From Deltaproteobacteria bacterium (GTDB lineage: Bacteria; Bdellovibrionota_B; Oligoflexia; Oligoflexales; CAIYRB01): a DNA stretch of 64,000 nt. Position 1 is the stretch's first letter; each line of letters opens with the position of its first letter. A program made the translations under genes and the position numbers. Under the pieces are notes generated by a model. The model saw nothing but the letters and a program-made list of their open reading frames with translations. It did no database searches and was not told the DNA's origin. The stretch is taken from the NCBI GenBank assembly GCA_016874735.1, contig VGTI01000011.1, positions 20,157 through 84,156 on the forward strand, read 5' to 3'. Of the stretch, positions 34,726 to 44,114 are shown piece after piece.

Positions 34726-37593
34726 ATGGCCAAAACTCAGGAGCTCGACGCCATTCTTGTAAGTGGCGCATGCGAGCATAATTTAAAGAATGTCGACGTT
34801 GAGATTCCGAAAAAAAAGCTGGTGATCTTCACCGGCGTATCGGGATCGGGTAAGTCGAGTTTGGCGTTCGACACCATTTTTGCTGAGGGACAAAGGCGTT
34901 ACGTTGAGTCACTGTCGGCCTATGCCCGGCAGTTTCTAGGCCAGCTGGAAAAGCCCAAATTCGAGACCATCCGCGGCCTGTCCCCAACTATCGCCATAGA
35001 ACAAAAGGCCGCCAGTAAGAACCCGCGCTCTACCGTGGGGACGATCACCGAGGTCTACGACTACCTGCGGGTGCTTTACGCGAGGATCGGTGAGCAGTTT
35101 TGCCACATCTGTGGCAAGCGGGTGGGGCGCGGTGATGCCGCCAGCATGGTCGAGCAGATTATGGAGCTGCCTGAGGGCACGCGCATCCTGCTGCTCGCAC
35201 CGATCATTGAAAACCGCAAGGGTGAGCACCGCGAGCTTTTTGGTGAACTAGCGCAAAGTGGCTTCAGTCGGGTCCGTATTGACGGAGTTGTCCGAGAGCT
35301 TAGTGACGTGCAAGCACTGGCCAAGCACAAAAAGCATACGATCGAGGTCGTGATCGACCGGCTGGTTATTAAGCGCAGTGGCGAATTTAAGCAGCGGTTG
35401 ACGGACTCAGTCGAAACGGCGCTGAAGCGCGGTCAATCAGCGATCATTGTGCATGTCCAAGACCGCGAAGATATCCGCATGAGTGAGGCGCGTAGTTGCT
35501 GTGGGTTCGCCTTTCCGGAGCTCGCGCCACCGCTATTTTCGTTCAACGCTCCCCTGGGTATGTGTCCCACCTGCAGTGGGCTTGGTTCGCTCCTGATTAT
35601 GGATGAGCAGAAAATCATCCCAGACCCCAGCCTTAGCATCAAAGATGGGGCGATCATCCCTTGGCGCGGTTACTTTAAGGACGGAGAGACCGGTGATGGT
35701 TGGGGGGCTGAGAAGCTCAAGGCCATCTCTAAACAGTTTGGCATTGATCTAAATACTCCGTGGAAAAAGTTAAGTAAGAAGCATCGCGATATCTTGCTGC
35801 GTGGATCGGGCGAGGAGCGGGTGACGGTCAAGTGGCGTGGTGAGCGTAGCCAAGGCTCGTTCTCCACAACGTTCGAGGGGCTGCTGCCGCGACTCATGCG
35901 GCGCTTTGAAGAGACTCAGTCTGACGAGATGAAACAGTGGTACGGCAAGTTTATGTCGACTAGACGCTGCGAAACTTGCGACGGGGCGCGTCTTAAGCCC
36001 GAGGTCTTGGCTGTCAGGATTAGCGGCAAATCCATCATGGACGTTTGCTCTATGACGACAGCCGATGCAGCGGCTTTTTTCGCCAAGTTGGAGCTAAAAG
36101 GCAATCAGCTCCTGATTGCCAAAGAGTTACTTAAGGAAGTGCGCAGTCGGCTTGGCTTTCTCGTCAACGTCGGCCTCGATTACCTGACCCTTGACCGCAA
36201 AGGGCCTACACTTTCCGGAGGCGAGGCACAGCGCATCCGCCTCGCGTCACAAATTGGCTCCGAGCTCACGGGCGTTCTCTATATCCTGGACGAGCCTTCG
36301 ATCGGTCTCCATCAGCGCGATAATCAGAAGCTACTGGCGACACTCTGTCACCTGCGCGATATCGGCAACACGCTGATCGTCGTCGAGCACGACCAAGAAA
36401 CCATCGAAGCTGCCGACTGGGTCCTCGACATCGGACCAGGTGCCGGTCATCTCGGCGGGCGTATCGTGGCGCAGGGCACCCCGGCAGAGATTAGGCGCAA
36501 TCCCCACTCGCTGACTGGTCGGTACCTAAGTGGCAAAGAGACGATAGCTGTACCCACGAAACGGCGTGTGCCACCGTCAGGGCGGAAAGACGAGGGCTGG
36601 GTGACGGTCGTCGGTGCTACGGAGAACAATCTGCGCGATGTGACGGCACGCTTTCCACTAGGGCTGATGACCTGTGTCACCGGAGTCTCCGGCGCTGGCA
36701 AGTCCAGTTTGATCAACCAAATTCTCTATCCCGCGCTGTCGCGCCAGCTTCACGACGCCGATATTGAGGTGGGTGCGCACAAATCCATCACGGGACTTGA
36801 TCAACTGGATAAGGTGATCAATATCGATCAGCGCCCCATTGGGCGGACGCCGCGCAGCAATCCAGCGACTTATACAAAATTATTTGATTTAGTCCGCGAC
36901 TTTTATGCATTATTGCCAGAAGCCAGAGCCCGCGGCTATCAGAAGGGGCGATTTTCCTTTAACGTCAAAGGTGGCCGCTGCGAGGCCTGTCAGGGTGATG
37001 GTTATCTGACGGTCGAGATGCACTTTCTGGCTGACATCCTAGTCCCTTGCGAGACGTGTAAGGGCCGACGCTTCAACGAATCCACGCTGCAAATCAAGTA
37101 CAAGGACTATTCGATTGCCGATGTTCTCGATATGTCGGTGGCCGAGGCCGAGCGCTTATTCGAGCATCATCCCAAAATTGCCAAGGTGCTGAAGACGCTG
37201 ATAGACGTCGGTCTTTCCTATATCAAGCTAGGTCAGCCAGCGACGACCCTATCCGGTGGCGAGGCACAGCGTATCAAGCTGGCCAAAGAATTAGCCCGCG
37301 CTGATACCGGACACACTCTTTACATCCTCGATGAACCGACCACCGGACTCCACTTTGATGACATCCGTAAACTACTTGTTGTCCTCGAGCGTTTAGTCGC
37401 GGCAGGTAACACGGTCGTGGTCATTGAGCACAATCTCGACGTCATCAAGACGGCTGATTGGATCATCGATATGGGACCGGAGGGTGGTTTCCGCGGTGGC
37501 CAAATTATTGCTCAAGGTACACCTGAGGATGTCGCTAAGGTGAAGAAGAGCTATACGGGTAACTTCTTGGCGCGCATGGTGGCAAAAAGGTAG
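34726..37593 (+). CDS. uvrA: excinuclease ABC subunit A
   Basis: UvrA, the damage-recognition ATPase of nucleotide-excision repair, 955 residues. Two ABC modules: GVSGSGKSSLAFDT and GVSGAGKSSLINQ as Walker A, LSGGEAQRIRLASQ and LSGGEAQRIKLAKE as signature motifs. Zinc sites: CHICGKR and the later CEACQGDG...CETCKGRR pair. EGQRRYVESLSAYARQFL is the family signature. AGGAG precedes the ATG. No LexA-like palindrome like the imuA one was seen in the 30 bases upstream. It follows the protease gene by 30 bases but is likely transcribed on its own. Confidence 0.98.
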   Translation: MAKTQELDAILVSGACEHNLKNVDVEIPKKKLVIFTGVSGSGKSSLAFDTIFAEGQRRYVESLSAYARQFLGQLEKPKFETIRGLSPTIAIEQKAASKNPRSTVGTITEVYDYLRVLYARIGEQFCHICGKRVGRGDAASMVEQIMELPEGTRILLLAPIIENRKGEHRELFGELAQSGFSRVRIDGVVRELSDVQALAKHKKHTIEVVIDRLVIKRSGEFKQRLTDSVETALKRGQSAIIVHVQDREDIRMSEARSCCGFAFPELAPPLFSFNAPLGMCPTCSGLGSLLIMDEQKIIPDPSLSIKDGAIIPWRGYFKDGETGDGWGAEKLKAISKQFGIDLNTPWKKLSKKHRDILLRGSGEERVTVKWRGERSQGSFSTTFEGLLPRLMRRFEETQSDEMKQWYGKFMSTRRCETCDGARLKPEVLAVRISGKSIMDVCSMTTADAAAFFAKLELKGNQLLIAKELLKEVRSRLGFLVNVGLDYLTLDRKGPTLSGGEAQRIRLASQIGSELTGVLYILDEPSIGLHQRDNQKLLATLCHLRDIGNTLIVVEHDQETIEAADWVLDIGPGAGHLGGRIVAQGTPAEIRRNPHSLTGRYLSGKETIAVPTKRRVPPSGRKDEGWVTVVGATENNLRDVTARFPLGLMTCVTGVSGAGKSSLINQILYPALSRQLHDADIEVGAHKSITGLDQLDKVINIDQRPIGRTPRSNPATYTKLFDLVRDFYALLPEARARGYQKGRFSFNVKGGRCEACQGDGYLTVEMHFLADILVPCETCKGRRFNESTLQIKYKDYSIADVLDMSVAEAERLFEHHPKIAKVLKTLIDVGLSYIKLGQPATTLSGGEAQRIKLAKELARADTGHTLYILDEPTTGLHFDDIRKLLVVLERLVAAGNTVVVIEHNLDVIKTADWIIDMGPEGGFRGGQIIAQGTPEDVAKVKKSYTGNFLARMVAKR

Positions 37594-37621
37594 TGCCGGC
37601 AAATTTATAGAGAGTCGGTGA

Positions 37622-38626
37622 CTAATAAATCTCTTCAATCGTGGCGAGGCCACCGGTCCAGGAAAACATAGCTGCTGTTCCGACACTTGCAACGCGTGGT
37701 TGGATGGCCCAGTTTCCAGCCCCGAGCTCAGAGATTAAAATGCGGCAATATGGCGCAAATTGATACTCGGGGGTTACGTTTGCGTGCTGAGAGCTACACA
37801 TTTCATAATCAGTGCCATTAACACTAATCCCGAACTTTGCGCCGAACTGTATGCCACCCGAGTTTGTTAGTTTAAAACTCGCGAAGCTGACCGTTATCAA
37901 GAGCTTCGAGGTTGCAGAAGTCTTGGGGTAAGTGAAGCCACTAGATACGTTGGTGTAGGTTGTAGAAGTGAGGTTGTTATTAGCAACATCCAGAAGATTC
38001 TGGGTAAATACTTGCCGGTGGCGTGGGATTTCAACGATAGGCTGGCCGGGAGTGAATAGCGGGATTCTCAGAGATTGGAAGCATGACGCTACGCCATCTC
38101 TGGCTATGCATCGTCCCAAAGCACTGTTGGGAGCGGCGCCATCGACGCCTCTAACGATGGATAATTTGGGCGGGGGTACGGCGTCTCCCGTCGCGGTCCG
38201 CACCAAACCTACGTTTAAGCGCATAGTCTGTGGATAGTCGGTCGAGATTTTGACCTCGGCTTTACTGTCCAAAGTTTCGACCGTGGTGCCCTGTGCTGCT
38301 GCGCCAGTCTCGTCGGTGACGTCCCACTTGACCCCTGATTTATTGAAGTCGTCGGTGGATAGAATGTTACCGTCATGGGTCTGAAGTTGGCAGAGTATAC
38401 TGACCTGACTGCCCTCTCGCGCGTAATCATTCCAGCCGCATGTGAGATAGGAACCAGTTACCGGTATGGGCTCAATGGCTGGGGGCGGTCCGGGTGTCGG
38501 GGCAGGTGAGGGCTCCGAGGGTTTACTGCCTGTCAGACCGTTGCCGAGATTGCTACGGTTACACGATAGCAGAGCTAGAGCAGTCACAATCCAGGCGGTG
38601 ATCCTCAATATTGAATTGGACTGCAT
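37622..38626 (-). CDS. lipoprotein with Ig/FnIII-like and beta-sandwich C-terminus
   Basis: A ~334-residue lipoprotein with lipobox LALLSC (Cys about 22). A Pro/Ser-rich linker (SEPSPAPTPGPPPAIEPIP) leads to a beta-rich part: SYLTCGWNDYAREGSQVSILCQL is a bacterial Ig-like strand pattern, and the C-terminal ~140 residues have the feel of a jelly-roll (LLITVSFASFKLTNSGGIQ). Several cysteines may pair. No catalytic motif. The ATG at 38626 is chosen because the frame upstream to 38737 lacks a signal-like start. It converges on uvrA. Confidence 0.72.
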   Translation of the reverse strand: MQSNSILRITAWIVTALALLSCNRSNLGNGLTGSKPSEPSPAPTPGPPPAIEPIPVTGSYLTCGWNDYAREGSQVSILCQLQTHDGNILSTDDFNKSGVKWDVTDETGAAAQGTTVETLDSKAEVKISTDYPQTMRLNVGLVRTATGDAVPPPKLSIVRGVDGAAPNSALGRCIARDGVASCFQSLRIPLFTPGQPIVEIPRHRQVFTQNLLDVANNNLTSTTYTNVSSGFTYPKTSATSKLLITVSFASFKLTNSGGIQFGAKFGISVNGTDYEMCSSQHANVTPEYQFAPYCRILISELGAGNWAIQPRVASVGTAAMFSWTGGLATIEEIY

Positions 38627-38925
38627 GACTGGCAAAACTCCGTAGCAACGATGGCAACTAAATTTGTGTTTCCCATCATCTTGGAGATCGGACGAAAAAG
38701 ATGAGATCTGAGCGGATAGATTTTGGTGACTAAGCAACCGGCGAGATATTCCTAAAACAATCTGTGAGTTTGACTACTAGACTTTGACGCAGGCTATGGG
38801 CACTAACTTAGCCACCTTGCGGGACACAGGTGTTTCTTTTCACTCAAGCATCTGACTCATTTTGCACACTAATAACATTTTCGTTTGCATAAACCATCGC
38901 CAGTGTTACACGCGATTTGGTGACT
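38627..38925. other. intergenic region without a convincing gene
   Basis: About 300 bases between divergent genes. A short minus-strand frame (38844-39035) overlaps the secreted-protein gene and is unlikely. No terminator or clear promoter was placed. Confidence 0.45.
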
Positions 38926-39498
38926 ATGTTGTCGTTATTTTCACTGGGAACTGCCATCATATTATCGCTAACCACGAGTGCTGTTTTGGCCGCATCTCCC
39001 GACGCTGATTCAGTAACAACTGACTTACAAGGCACTTGGATTTTGGGCTGTCAGTCCTATGAACCAAGCACGTCGTGGCCACCAGATGAGTCTCGTAGTG
39101 CTAAATGGACTTATACCTTTGTTGGGGATGAGTTTAAGTGGCTAGAAGAGGAGTTTAGTGATGCGGCGTGTAAAGTACCGCTGATGAATCAGATTATTGA
39201 GGGTAAATTCGTCATCGGCGAGGCCATTACCAGTCTAGATAACGTCTTTGCCTTCGATATGGTAAACGTGAGGGATACATTCACTCTGATGGATCCGAGC
39301 AAACGCGTATACGATTATTGTCGCGGCGGTGACTATGTGCTAACCGGCACATCTGCTTGTGACTATGACAATACCTACCAGATTATTCGTGTCGAAGGAA
39401 ATAAGCTTCGCTTTGGACGCTTCACGGATATGCATGATGGCAACACTCCCGTGACGCGTCCGCTGTACTTGAGCACGCGTGTATTTACAAGACCCTGA
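38926..39498 (+). CDS. secreted protein, lipocalin-like strand pattern, unknown function
   Basis: A ~190-residue exported protein with a Sec signal (about 1-23, ending VLAASPD). The mature part starts LQGTWILGCQSYEPS, the G-x-W opening of many lipocalin-like barrels, and continues TYTFVGDEFKWLEEEFSDAAC and GKFVIGEAI. Four or more cysteines suggest disulphides. The start is ATG 38926 or GTG 38920. A long hairpin follows the stop. Confidence 0.7.
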   Translation: MLSLFSLGTAIILSLTTSAVLAASPDADSVTTDLQGTWILGCQSYEPSTSWPPDESRSAKWTYTFVGDEFKWLEEEFSDAACKVPLMNQIIEGKFVIGEAITSLDNVFAFDMVNVRDTFTLMDPSKRVYDYCRGGDYVLTGTSACDYDNTYQIIRVEGNKLRFGRFTDMHDGNTPVTRPLYLSTRVFTRP

Positions 39499-39506
39499 GG
39501 CGAAGG

Positions 39507-39531
39507 ACGCCTGAGTTTAGACTCAGGCGTC
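39507..39531. terminator. long perfect hairpin downstream of the secreted-protein gene
   Basis: ACGCCTGAGT and ACTCAGGCGT flank a four-base loop region (TTAG), giving a ten- to eleven-pair stem (GACGCCTGAGT/ACTCAGGCGTC including flanks). No T tract follows, so it could act in termination with help or in mRNA stability. The sequence recurs near 40946-40976. Confidence 0.6.
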
Positions 39532-39539
39532 ACATGGTT
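39509..39539 (+). repeat. direct repeat, left copy, bracketing the Fic gene
   Basis: A 31-base sequence beginning GCCTGAGTTTAGACTCAGGC and ending CACATGGTT. The right copy (40946-40976) differs at two bases in the hairpin loop/stem boundary (29/31). The two lie ~1.44 kb apart in direct orientation with the Fic gene between them. Confidence 0.8.
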
Positions 39540-39586
39540 AGTTGTTTAGGCCCAATTAAGCTGAGATGGGTGCGCCACGAGAATAG

Positions 39587-39655
39587 TTTTGCGGTAAATA
39601 ACTGCTTTATTCACCGCGTTATTTGCGGTAAATATAGATCTTATTCACCGCAAAA
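39587..39655. promoter_or_regulatory. duplicated palindromic operator-like repeats upstream of fic
   Basis: Two copies (34-base period) of GCGGTAAATA...TATTCACCGC: half-sites at 39591-39600 with 39608-39617, and 39625-39634 with 39642-39651. Each pair is an inverted repeat (one mismatch per arm). The outermost 14-mers TTTTGCGGTAAATA and TATTCACCGCAAAA also pair. The block ends 10 bases before the Fic start. Autoregulation through the Fic C-terminal winged helix is an inference. Confidence 0.75.
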
Positions 39656-39665
39656 AGGTCTTAAC

Positions 39666-40784
39666 ATGTCGGTACGGTACATTTATCAGCGTCAAGGTTG
39701 GCCAAAATTCACTTGGAATATTGAGGGCATAATTACTAAGGTCTCAACCATCCGCCTACAACAGGGGCGGCTTGTGGGGCGGATGCTTGCCTTGGGTTTC
39801 CCCTACGCGGACGAAGCTTCCTTAGATATGGTGTCAGACAATATTGTTAAGAGTAGCGCCATCGAAGGTGAACACTTGGACTTGAGCCAGGTACGTTCTT
39901 CGGTAGCACGCCAGCTCGGCGTTGAAGTTGCAGGATTAAAAGAATCCGGTCGGTACGTTGACGGCGTGGTTGCGATGACGCTCGATGCCACGCAGATGTA
40001 TGATAAACCGCTCACGCAAGATCGCCTGTTCGGCTGGCATGCTGCGCTTTTTCCTGCCCCTTATTCCAGCACCCGACGCATCAAAGTGGCAGCCTGGCGC
40101 GAAGACAAAAATGGACCGATGCAGGTAATTTCTGGTGTTGTGGGCAAGGAGCAAGTGCATTTTGAAGCACCACCGGCGAAATGTGTCGACAGTGAAATGC
40201 AAAGGTTTTTGGCTTGGTTTAACGCTAGTGGCAATTTGGAACCTGTGATTAAGGCAGGTATGGCTCACCTGTGGTTTGTCACGATTCATCCCTTTGATGA
40301 TGGCAACGGGCGCATTGCACGTGCCATCACAGATATGTGTTTGGCGCAGTCAGAGCAATGTTCGCGGCGATTTTATAGTCTATCCAATCAATTTCTCAAT
40401 TTCCGCAACGATTACTACAACGAGCTCGAGCATGCACAAAAAGGGACACTGGATATTTCTCGTTGGCTCGAGTGGTTTCTTGAGATGCTGGCGACAGCAA
40501 TAACCGGTGCGGAAGCTAAATTAAGCCACGTACTCCTGAAAGGTGAATTTTGGCACCGATTCCGTAATGTGCCGCTAAATGCTAGGCAGATTCTTGTGGT
40601 AAACCGACTTTTGGATGGTTTTGACGGCAATCTTACTACATTGAAGTATTCCAAACTTGTTAAGTGTTCGACTGACACGGCCTTGCGCGATGTGACGGAA
40701 CTCATTGCATTTGGGTTGGTTAGAAAAAAGCCTGCCGGTGGACGTAGCACTGCATATGAACTAATCATGGATAAACGAACCTGA
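39666..40784 (+). CDS. Fic-domain AMPylase/NMPylase with DUF4172-like N-terminus and winged-helix C-terminus
   Basis: A 372-residue Fic protein that transfers AMP or another nucleotide to a target. The N-terminus MSVRYIYQRQGWPKFTWN is a DUF4172-like start. VKSSAIEGEHLD (about 62-72) is the class II inhibitory helix motif (S-x-x-x-E-G). The catalytic HPFDDGNGRIAR (208-219) is fully intact. The C-terminus (KYSKLVKCSTDTALRDVTEL...GLVRKKPAGGRSTAYEL) is a winged helix able to bind DNA. The ATG at 39666 follows AAGG; the longer frame back to 39534 would run through the operator-like repeats. The gene is bracketed by 31-base direct repeats, so it may be mobile. Confidence 0.93.
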   Translation: MSVRYIYQRQGWPKFTWNIEGIITKVSTIRLQQGRLVGRMLALGFPYADEASLDMVSDNIVKSSAIEGEHLDLSQVRSSVARQLGVEVAGLKESGRYVDGVVAMTLDATQMYDKPLTQDRLFGWHAALFPAPYSSTRRIKVAAWREDKNGPMQVISGVVGKEQVHFEAPPAKCVDSEMQRFLAWFNASGNLEPVIKAGMAHLWFVTIHPFDDGNGRIARAITDMCLAQSEQCSRRFYSLSNQFLNFRNDYYNELEHAQKGTLDISRWLEWFLEMLATAITGAEAKLSHVLLKGEFWHRFRNVPLNARQILVVNRLLDGFDGNLTTLKYSKLVKCSTDTALRDVTELIAFGLVRKKPAGGRSTAYELIMDKRT

Positions 40785-40945
40785 ATCACGGACGAGATAC
40801 CAAGAATCGCTCCATTTAATTCCTCTTTAGTTGTTTAGATGTGATGGTTAGCGCCCATATTTTAAGCGCAAATCAGAAAATATTTCTCAGATAGAATGCC
40901 AGGTGCCGGTGATGGTGGTTCGCCGATGGTCCCAAGGGGAATTAG

Positions 40946-40976
40946 GCCTGAGTTTAAGCTCAGGCGTCACATGGTT
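40946..40976 (+). repeat. direct repeat, right copy, bracketing the Fic gene
   Basis: Matches 39509-39539 at 29 of 31 positions (GCCTGAGTTTAAGCTCAGGC... to CACATGGTT). The stem GCCTGAG/CTCAGGC is kept. It lies between the Fic gene and the convergent helical-protein gene at 40994. Confidence 0.8.
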
Positions 40977-40993
40977 TCCGATCTCGTTAATAA

Positions 40994-42196
40994 TCACCCA
41001 CAGCAGCGCATACACCTGACGCAGCGTTCGTCTGTGTGCTGGCTCCAGGTGGAGCGTGCATTGAGTAATTGACGGCGGCGTCGCTTGGATAGATGTAGTG
41101 GTATGACCTTGTCGTTCGCGGATTGCTGCGTCTTATCCATTTCAATTAATGCCCGTTCCAGGAAAATGACAAAATGTCTTGGGATTGACTTATCTTGGCG
41201 CATCGATGCGACACAATCTTGAAAACATGACCAATGCTGGAACATCAGAATCGTACTGATCAGATCGCGCGCAGATTGTGGTTGATCCTCGTCGGGTATC
41301 GTAGCGAGCAACGCCGTAAGGTGTCGGGTGAATGACTGCGCCGCATGGTTAAAGTTCGGGTCGTCGAGAGACGAGAGAGCGTCTCCTAGTTGACGCATGA
41401 ATTCTGCGCATAGCTCCGGATTTTTCATCATGAAATGGTCGAAGCTAGCTGCAACGATACGTTGGCTTGCGGCATCAGACCCTAGCACATAGGTAAGGTT
41501 CTCAATCAGAAACTGGCGCGCTGTCGTATCGTCTTCGTGTTCAAAAACAAGATTCAACAAATGATCAAGTACGCTGCGGCCAAAACGGCTCATGAAGCGG
41601 CTGATAAACGCGTGGTGGTCATGCCCATGCTCATAAAGCGCAAAAAAATGAAACAGGCACAACTTAATGCTCATGTTCTGCGTGTCCTGAATCGTAATCA
41701 AGGCGTTGGCGACATGCTCCAAGAAGTCGTCTACTTCGTGCAACTCTCCTGGGTAAGCACGGTTATAATCGCGGAACGTGAGTCCGAGTTCGCATATGAT
41801 TGCCACCGCGGTTTCCAACAGTGCGTCTGCTTCATCCGAGTCGACTTGTGCATGACCCAGAGCCAGGTCTACGAGTAGCCAACTTGCCTCGTCCGAGCCA
41901 CGCTGGGCGCAGAACTCTTCGAGAAAGGTGTGCATGAGCTTTTCGGTCCCTGCCCCTGTAAGCCATACGATGACGCTTTCAACGATGATTTTGGCATGAT
42001 GGATGTCTCCGCCCTGTGCGGCCAAACGGCGAGCATAATGACGGATGATCTCAGTTTCGGATTTTGTGTTGAGATGAGTCCTTAGTGTGCAGACTTCCTG
42101 CGAGTTGATTAATACCCCGCGGTCGATGCAATCTGTGGCTTCGGTTACCGTAGTCACTGTCTTCCAGTTACCAGAGGTCATGATAGAGTCAGTCAC
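40994..42196 (-). CDS. helical protein of unknown function
   Basis: A ~400-residue soluble protein, almost all helix, without signal peptide. Stretches such as ESVIVWLTGAGTEKLMHTF, LLVDLALGHAQVDSDEADALLE and ESTILMFQHWSC look like antiparallel helical pairs (possible TPR/ARM-like array), with many acidic patches. It ends with a basic stretch and a cysteine-rich tail CVRCMRCCG, a possible metal or thiol site. GTG 42196 has GGGAGG eight bases upstream; other starts are possible. I do not recognise a family. It converges on the Fic cassette. Confidence 0.68.
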   Translation of the reverse strand: MTDSIMTSGNWKTVTTVTEATDCIDRGVLINSQEVCTLRTHLNTKSETEIIRHYARRLAAQGGDIHHAKIIVESVIVWLTGAGTEKLMHTFLEEFCAQRGSDEASWLLVDLALGHAQVDSDEADALLETAVAIICELGLTFRDYNRAYPGELHEVDDFLEHVANALITIQDTQNMSIKLCLFHFFALYEHGHDHHAFISRFMSRFGRSVLDHLLNLVFEHEDDTTARQFLIENLTYVLGSDAASQRIVAASFDHFMMKNPELCAEFMRQLGDALSSLDDPNFNHAAQSFTRHLTALLATIPDEDQPQSARDLISTILMFQHWSCFQDCVASMRQDKSIPRHFVIFLERALIEMDKTQQSANDKVIPLHLSKRRRRQLLNARSTWSQHTDERCVRCMRCCG

Positions 42197-42423
42197 CAAT
42201 AGTCCTCCCAGATGAGATCCCCAGGCGGTTAGCGTCACATCACGTTGTTACCAGTGACGTTGCGACCGGGGCTTGTTCACACTATGATCTGGGCTCATCT
42301 ATCGATTGCCTTCCCGAACTGATATGTGCAAGATCGGATAGCGACTGGATAAACTTGAGTCCTTTTTTATATTTTTTCTTAGCCCCCCAAAACTGTAGGG
42401 GAAAATCGGACTTCAGAAGGTTG

Positions 42424-44112
42424 CTAATGCCGCGGCTCCGCGCGTGAGATACGCACCGTGTAATCTGCCGTCGTCCGGTATTCGACAAGCGGAGTGAGTT
42501 GGAACGCATCGGTAAGGCGGGTAACTGCCGATGGCTCTTGATTATTTATCCGCTGGATGACCAGCACATGCTGTAAAATCTTGGCGTTTAGCTGACTCAG
42601 AATCTGTGCAGTAGCTGAATTGGCATACTCGAAGTTTACAGTTCCGTAGCGACTCGGGACGTACATGACAGGATGGTGGTCGATCACCAGCGTGCCGTCA
42701 CGTGGATAGCTCTCGATGAGGGCGAGATTGCGTTTATATTCCAGATAACCGGCGTGCGTTTTGCCGTGCGCATTAACGGCGGCTATAGCGAGACCGCGCG
42801 AGCAAATGACCGTCGTGAGTACGACCATCAACAGTTGTTGGACCGGGCGTCTGGCAATCATGACTAGTAAATAGGCTGCAAACAGGGCAAACATGGCCGC
42901 ATAAATGACCCCGATGCGCATCAGTTGAGGCTCACGCAGATCACCGACGTAATAGAGGCAGTGAATGACCAGCGTCGCGCAGATGTAGGCCCCGGTGAGA
43001 GTGAAGTAACGACGGTACTTGCATCTTACTGCATGTTCTCCTGCCTCTATCCGCGCGATAGCCAGGCCGATACCGACCAGGCCGCTGACGACTACGGTAC
43101 TACTTATGGGATAGAGAGATGGCCACGACGGCGTGAAGAATTCCACTGCGTGACGAAGATTAGGCCAAAGGTACTGAAGTCCAAACGGGGCATCGACCTT
43201 GTCTCCCCCGTTGATTGAGCTTGAGATGAGACGCTGCCAAACCGAAGGCACGAGCAGCCACGGAGCCACGAGGAGACGATAGGACGGCCGCACGTACCTC
43301 AGTGTGCCGCGATACATGACAGCTGCACTGACAACTACGGGCACAAGTAAAGCCGTCTCGTAGCGGCACTGTGCGGCTAAAATACTGGCATAGAGAGCGG
43401 CTTCAAACCGCTGCCAGGACGGCGTCAGCACAAAATGAAGCAAGAAATATAGGGTGAGCAGCACTAATCCTAGATTGAGTGATTCTAGCCCACACGATGT
43501 GGTAGCCAAAGCTACCAAAGGGAAAGTGGCGATGAGTGCAGCAGCAAGGTAGCCCACTATGGAGCGGCCTAACGTCCTCGTTAAACCAATCACAGCTGTG
43601 AGGCCAACCACCATGCCGAGAAAGCTGATCACAAAGCCATTTGCCAAGCGGTAGCCCGTGACCATATGCACAAGTGCCACCAGCAAGGGATAAAGCACGG
43701 GGCGTAGTGGTGTCTGCAGTCCAACGGGCAGAAATTGGTCGTTAAAGTAGAGGCCGATATTGATCAACTGGGCTTTGCCTGTGAGGTAAATGTGGAGCGC
43801 CGTGCTGAGTAGGGTGCTCTCGTCCGTAAGGACGCGGACCTCTCCTCCGACCGCGAGATAACTTAAAGTCACCAGTAGAGTTGACCACGCGACAGGCAGC
43901 GTCCAACGACGCCCCCCCGCCTTTAGGCGCGTCGCGAGGCCGCCGCCTAGGGCTGAGTCCTGAATTTGCGCGCTAAAAAATGCCATAAGCGAAATCACAG
44001 CAGCGCCGACTGCGGCAAGCGGGAAGCAGGCTTGCGCCGTCTCATTGCCGGAGCCAAATGCGGCAAGAGCGGCCAGCAGACTACTTAAGATCAAAGGGAG
44101 CAGAGGCCTCAC
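42424..44112 (-). CDS. polytopic membrane protein, probable GT-C-type glycosyltransferase
   Basis: A ~562-residue membrane protein with about 11-13 hydrophobic segments and a soluble C-terminal ~100 residues. After the first segments, VRVLTDESTLLSTALHIY has the acidic (D-E) motif in the first periplasmic loop of GT-C enzymes such as PMT/ArnT. LRPVLYPLLVALVH and CGLESLNLGL are typical GT-C loop features. Donor would be a lipid-linked sugar, the acceptor unknown. GTG 44112 has AAAGGAGG six bases before it, overlapping the YaiI-family stop region. It is the last gene of the operon with that gene and the pentapeptide protein. Confidence 0.78.
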   Translation of the reverse strand: MRPLLPLILSSLLAALAAFGSGNETAQACFPLAAVGAAVISLMAFFSAQIQDSALGGGLATRLKAGGRRWTLPVAWSTLLVTLSYLAVGGEVRVLTDESTLLSTALHIYLTGKAQLINIGLYFNDQFLPVGLQTPLRPVLYPLLVALVHMVTGYRLANGFVISFLGMVVGLTAVIGLTRTLGRSIVGYLAAALIATFPLVALATTSCGLESLNLGLVLLTLYFLLHFVLTPSWQRFEAALYASILAAQCRYETALLVPVVVSAAVMYRGTLRYVRPSYRLLVAPWLLVPSVWQRLISSSINGGDKVDAPFGLQYLWPNLRHAVEFFTPSWPSLYPISSTVVVSGLVGIGLAIARIEAGEHAVRCKYRRYFTLTGAYICATLVIHCLYYVGDLREPQLMRIGVIYAAMFALFAAYLLVMIARRPVQQLLMVVLTTVICSRGLAIAAVNAHGKTHAGYLEYKRNLALIESYPRDGTLVIDHHPVMYVPSRYGTVNFEYANSATAQILSQLNAKILQHVLVIQRINNQEPSAVTRLTDAFQLTPLVEYRTTADYTVRISRAEPRH

Positions 44113-44114
44113 CG

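Noticed and set aside
39534..39665. Extended Fic N-terminus from ATG 39534
   Set aside because: The extension would translate through the palindromic repeats, and DUF4172-like homology starts at 39666.
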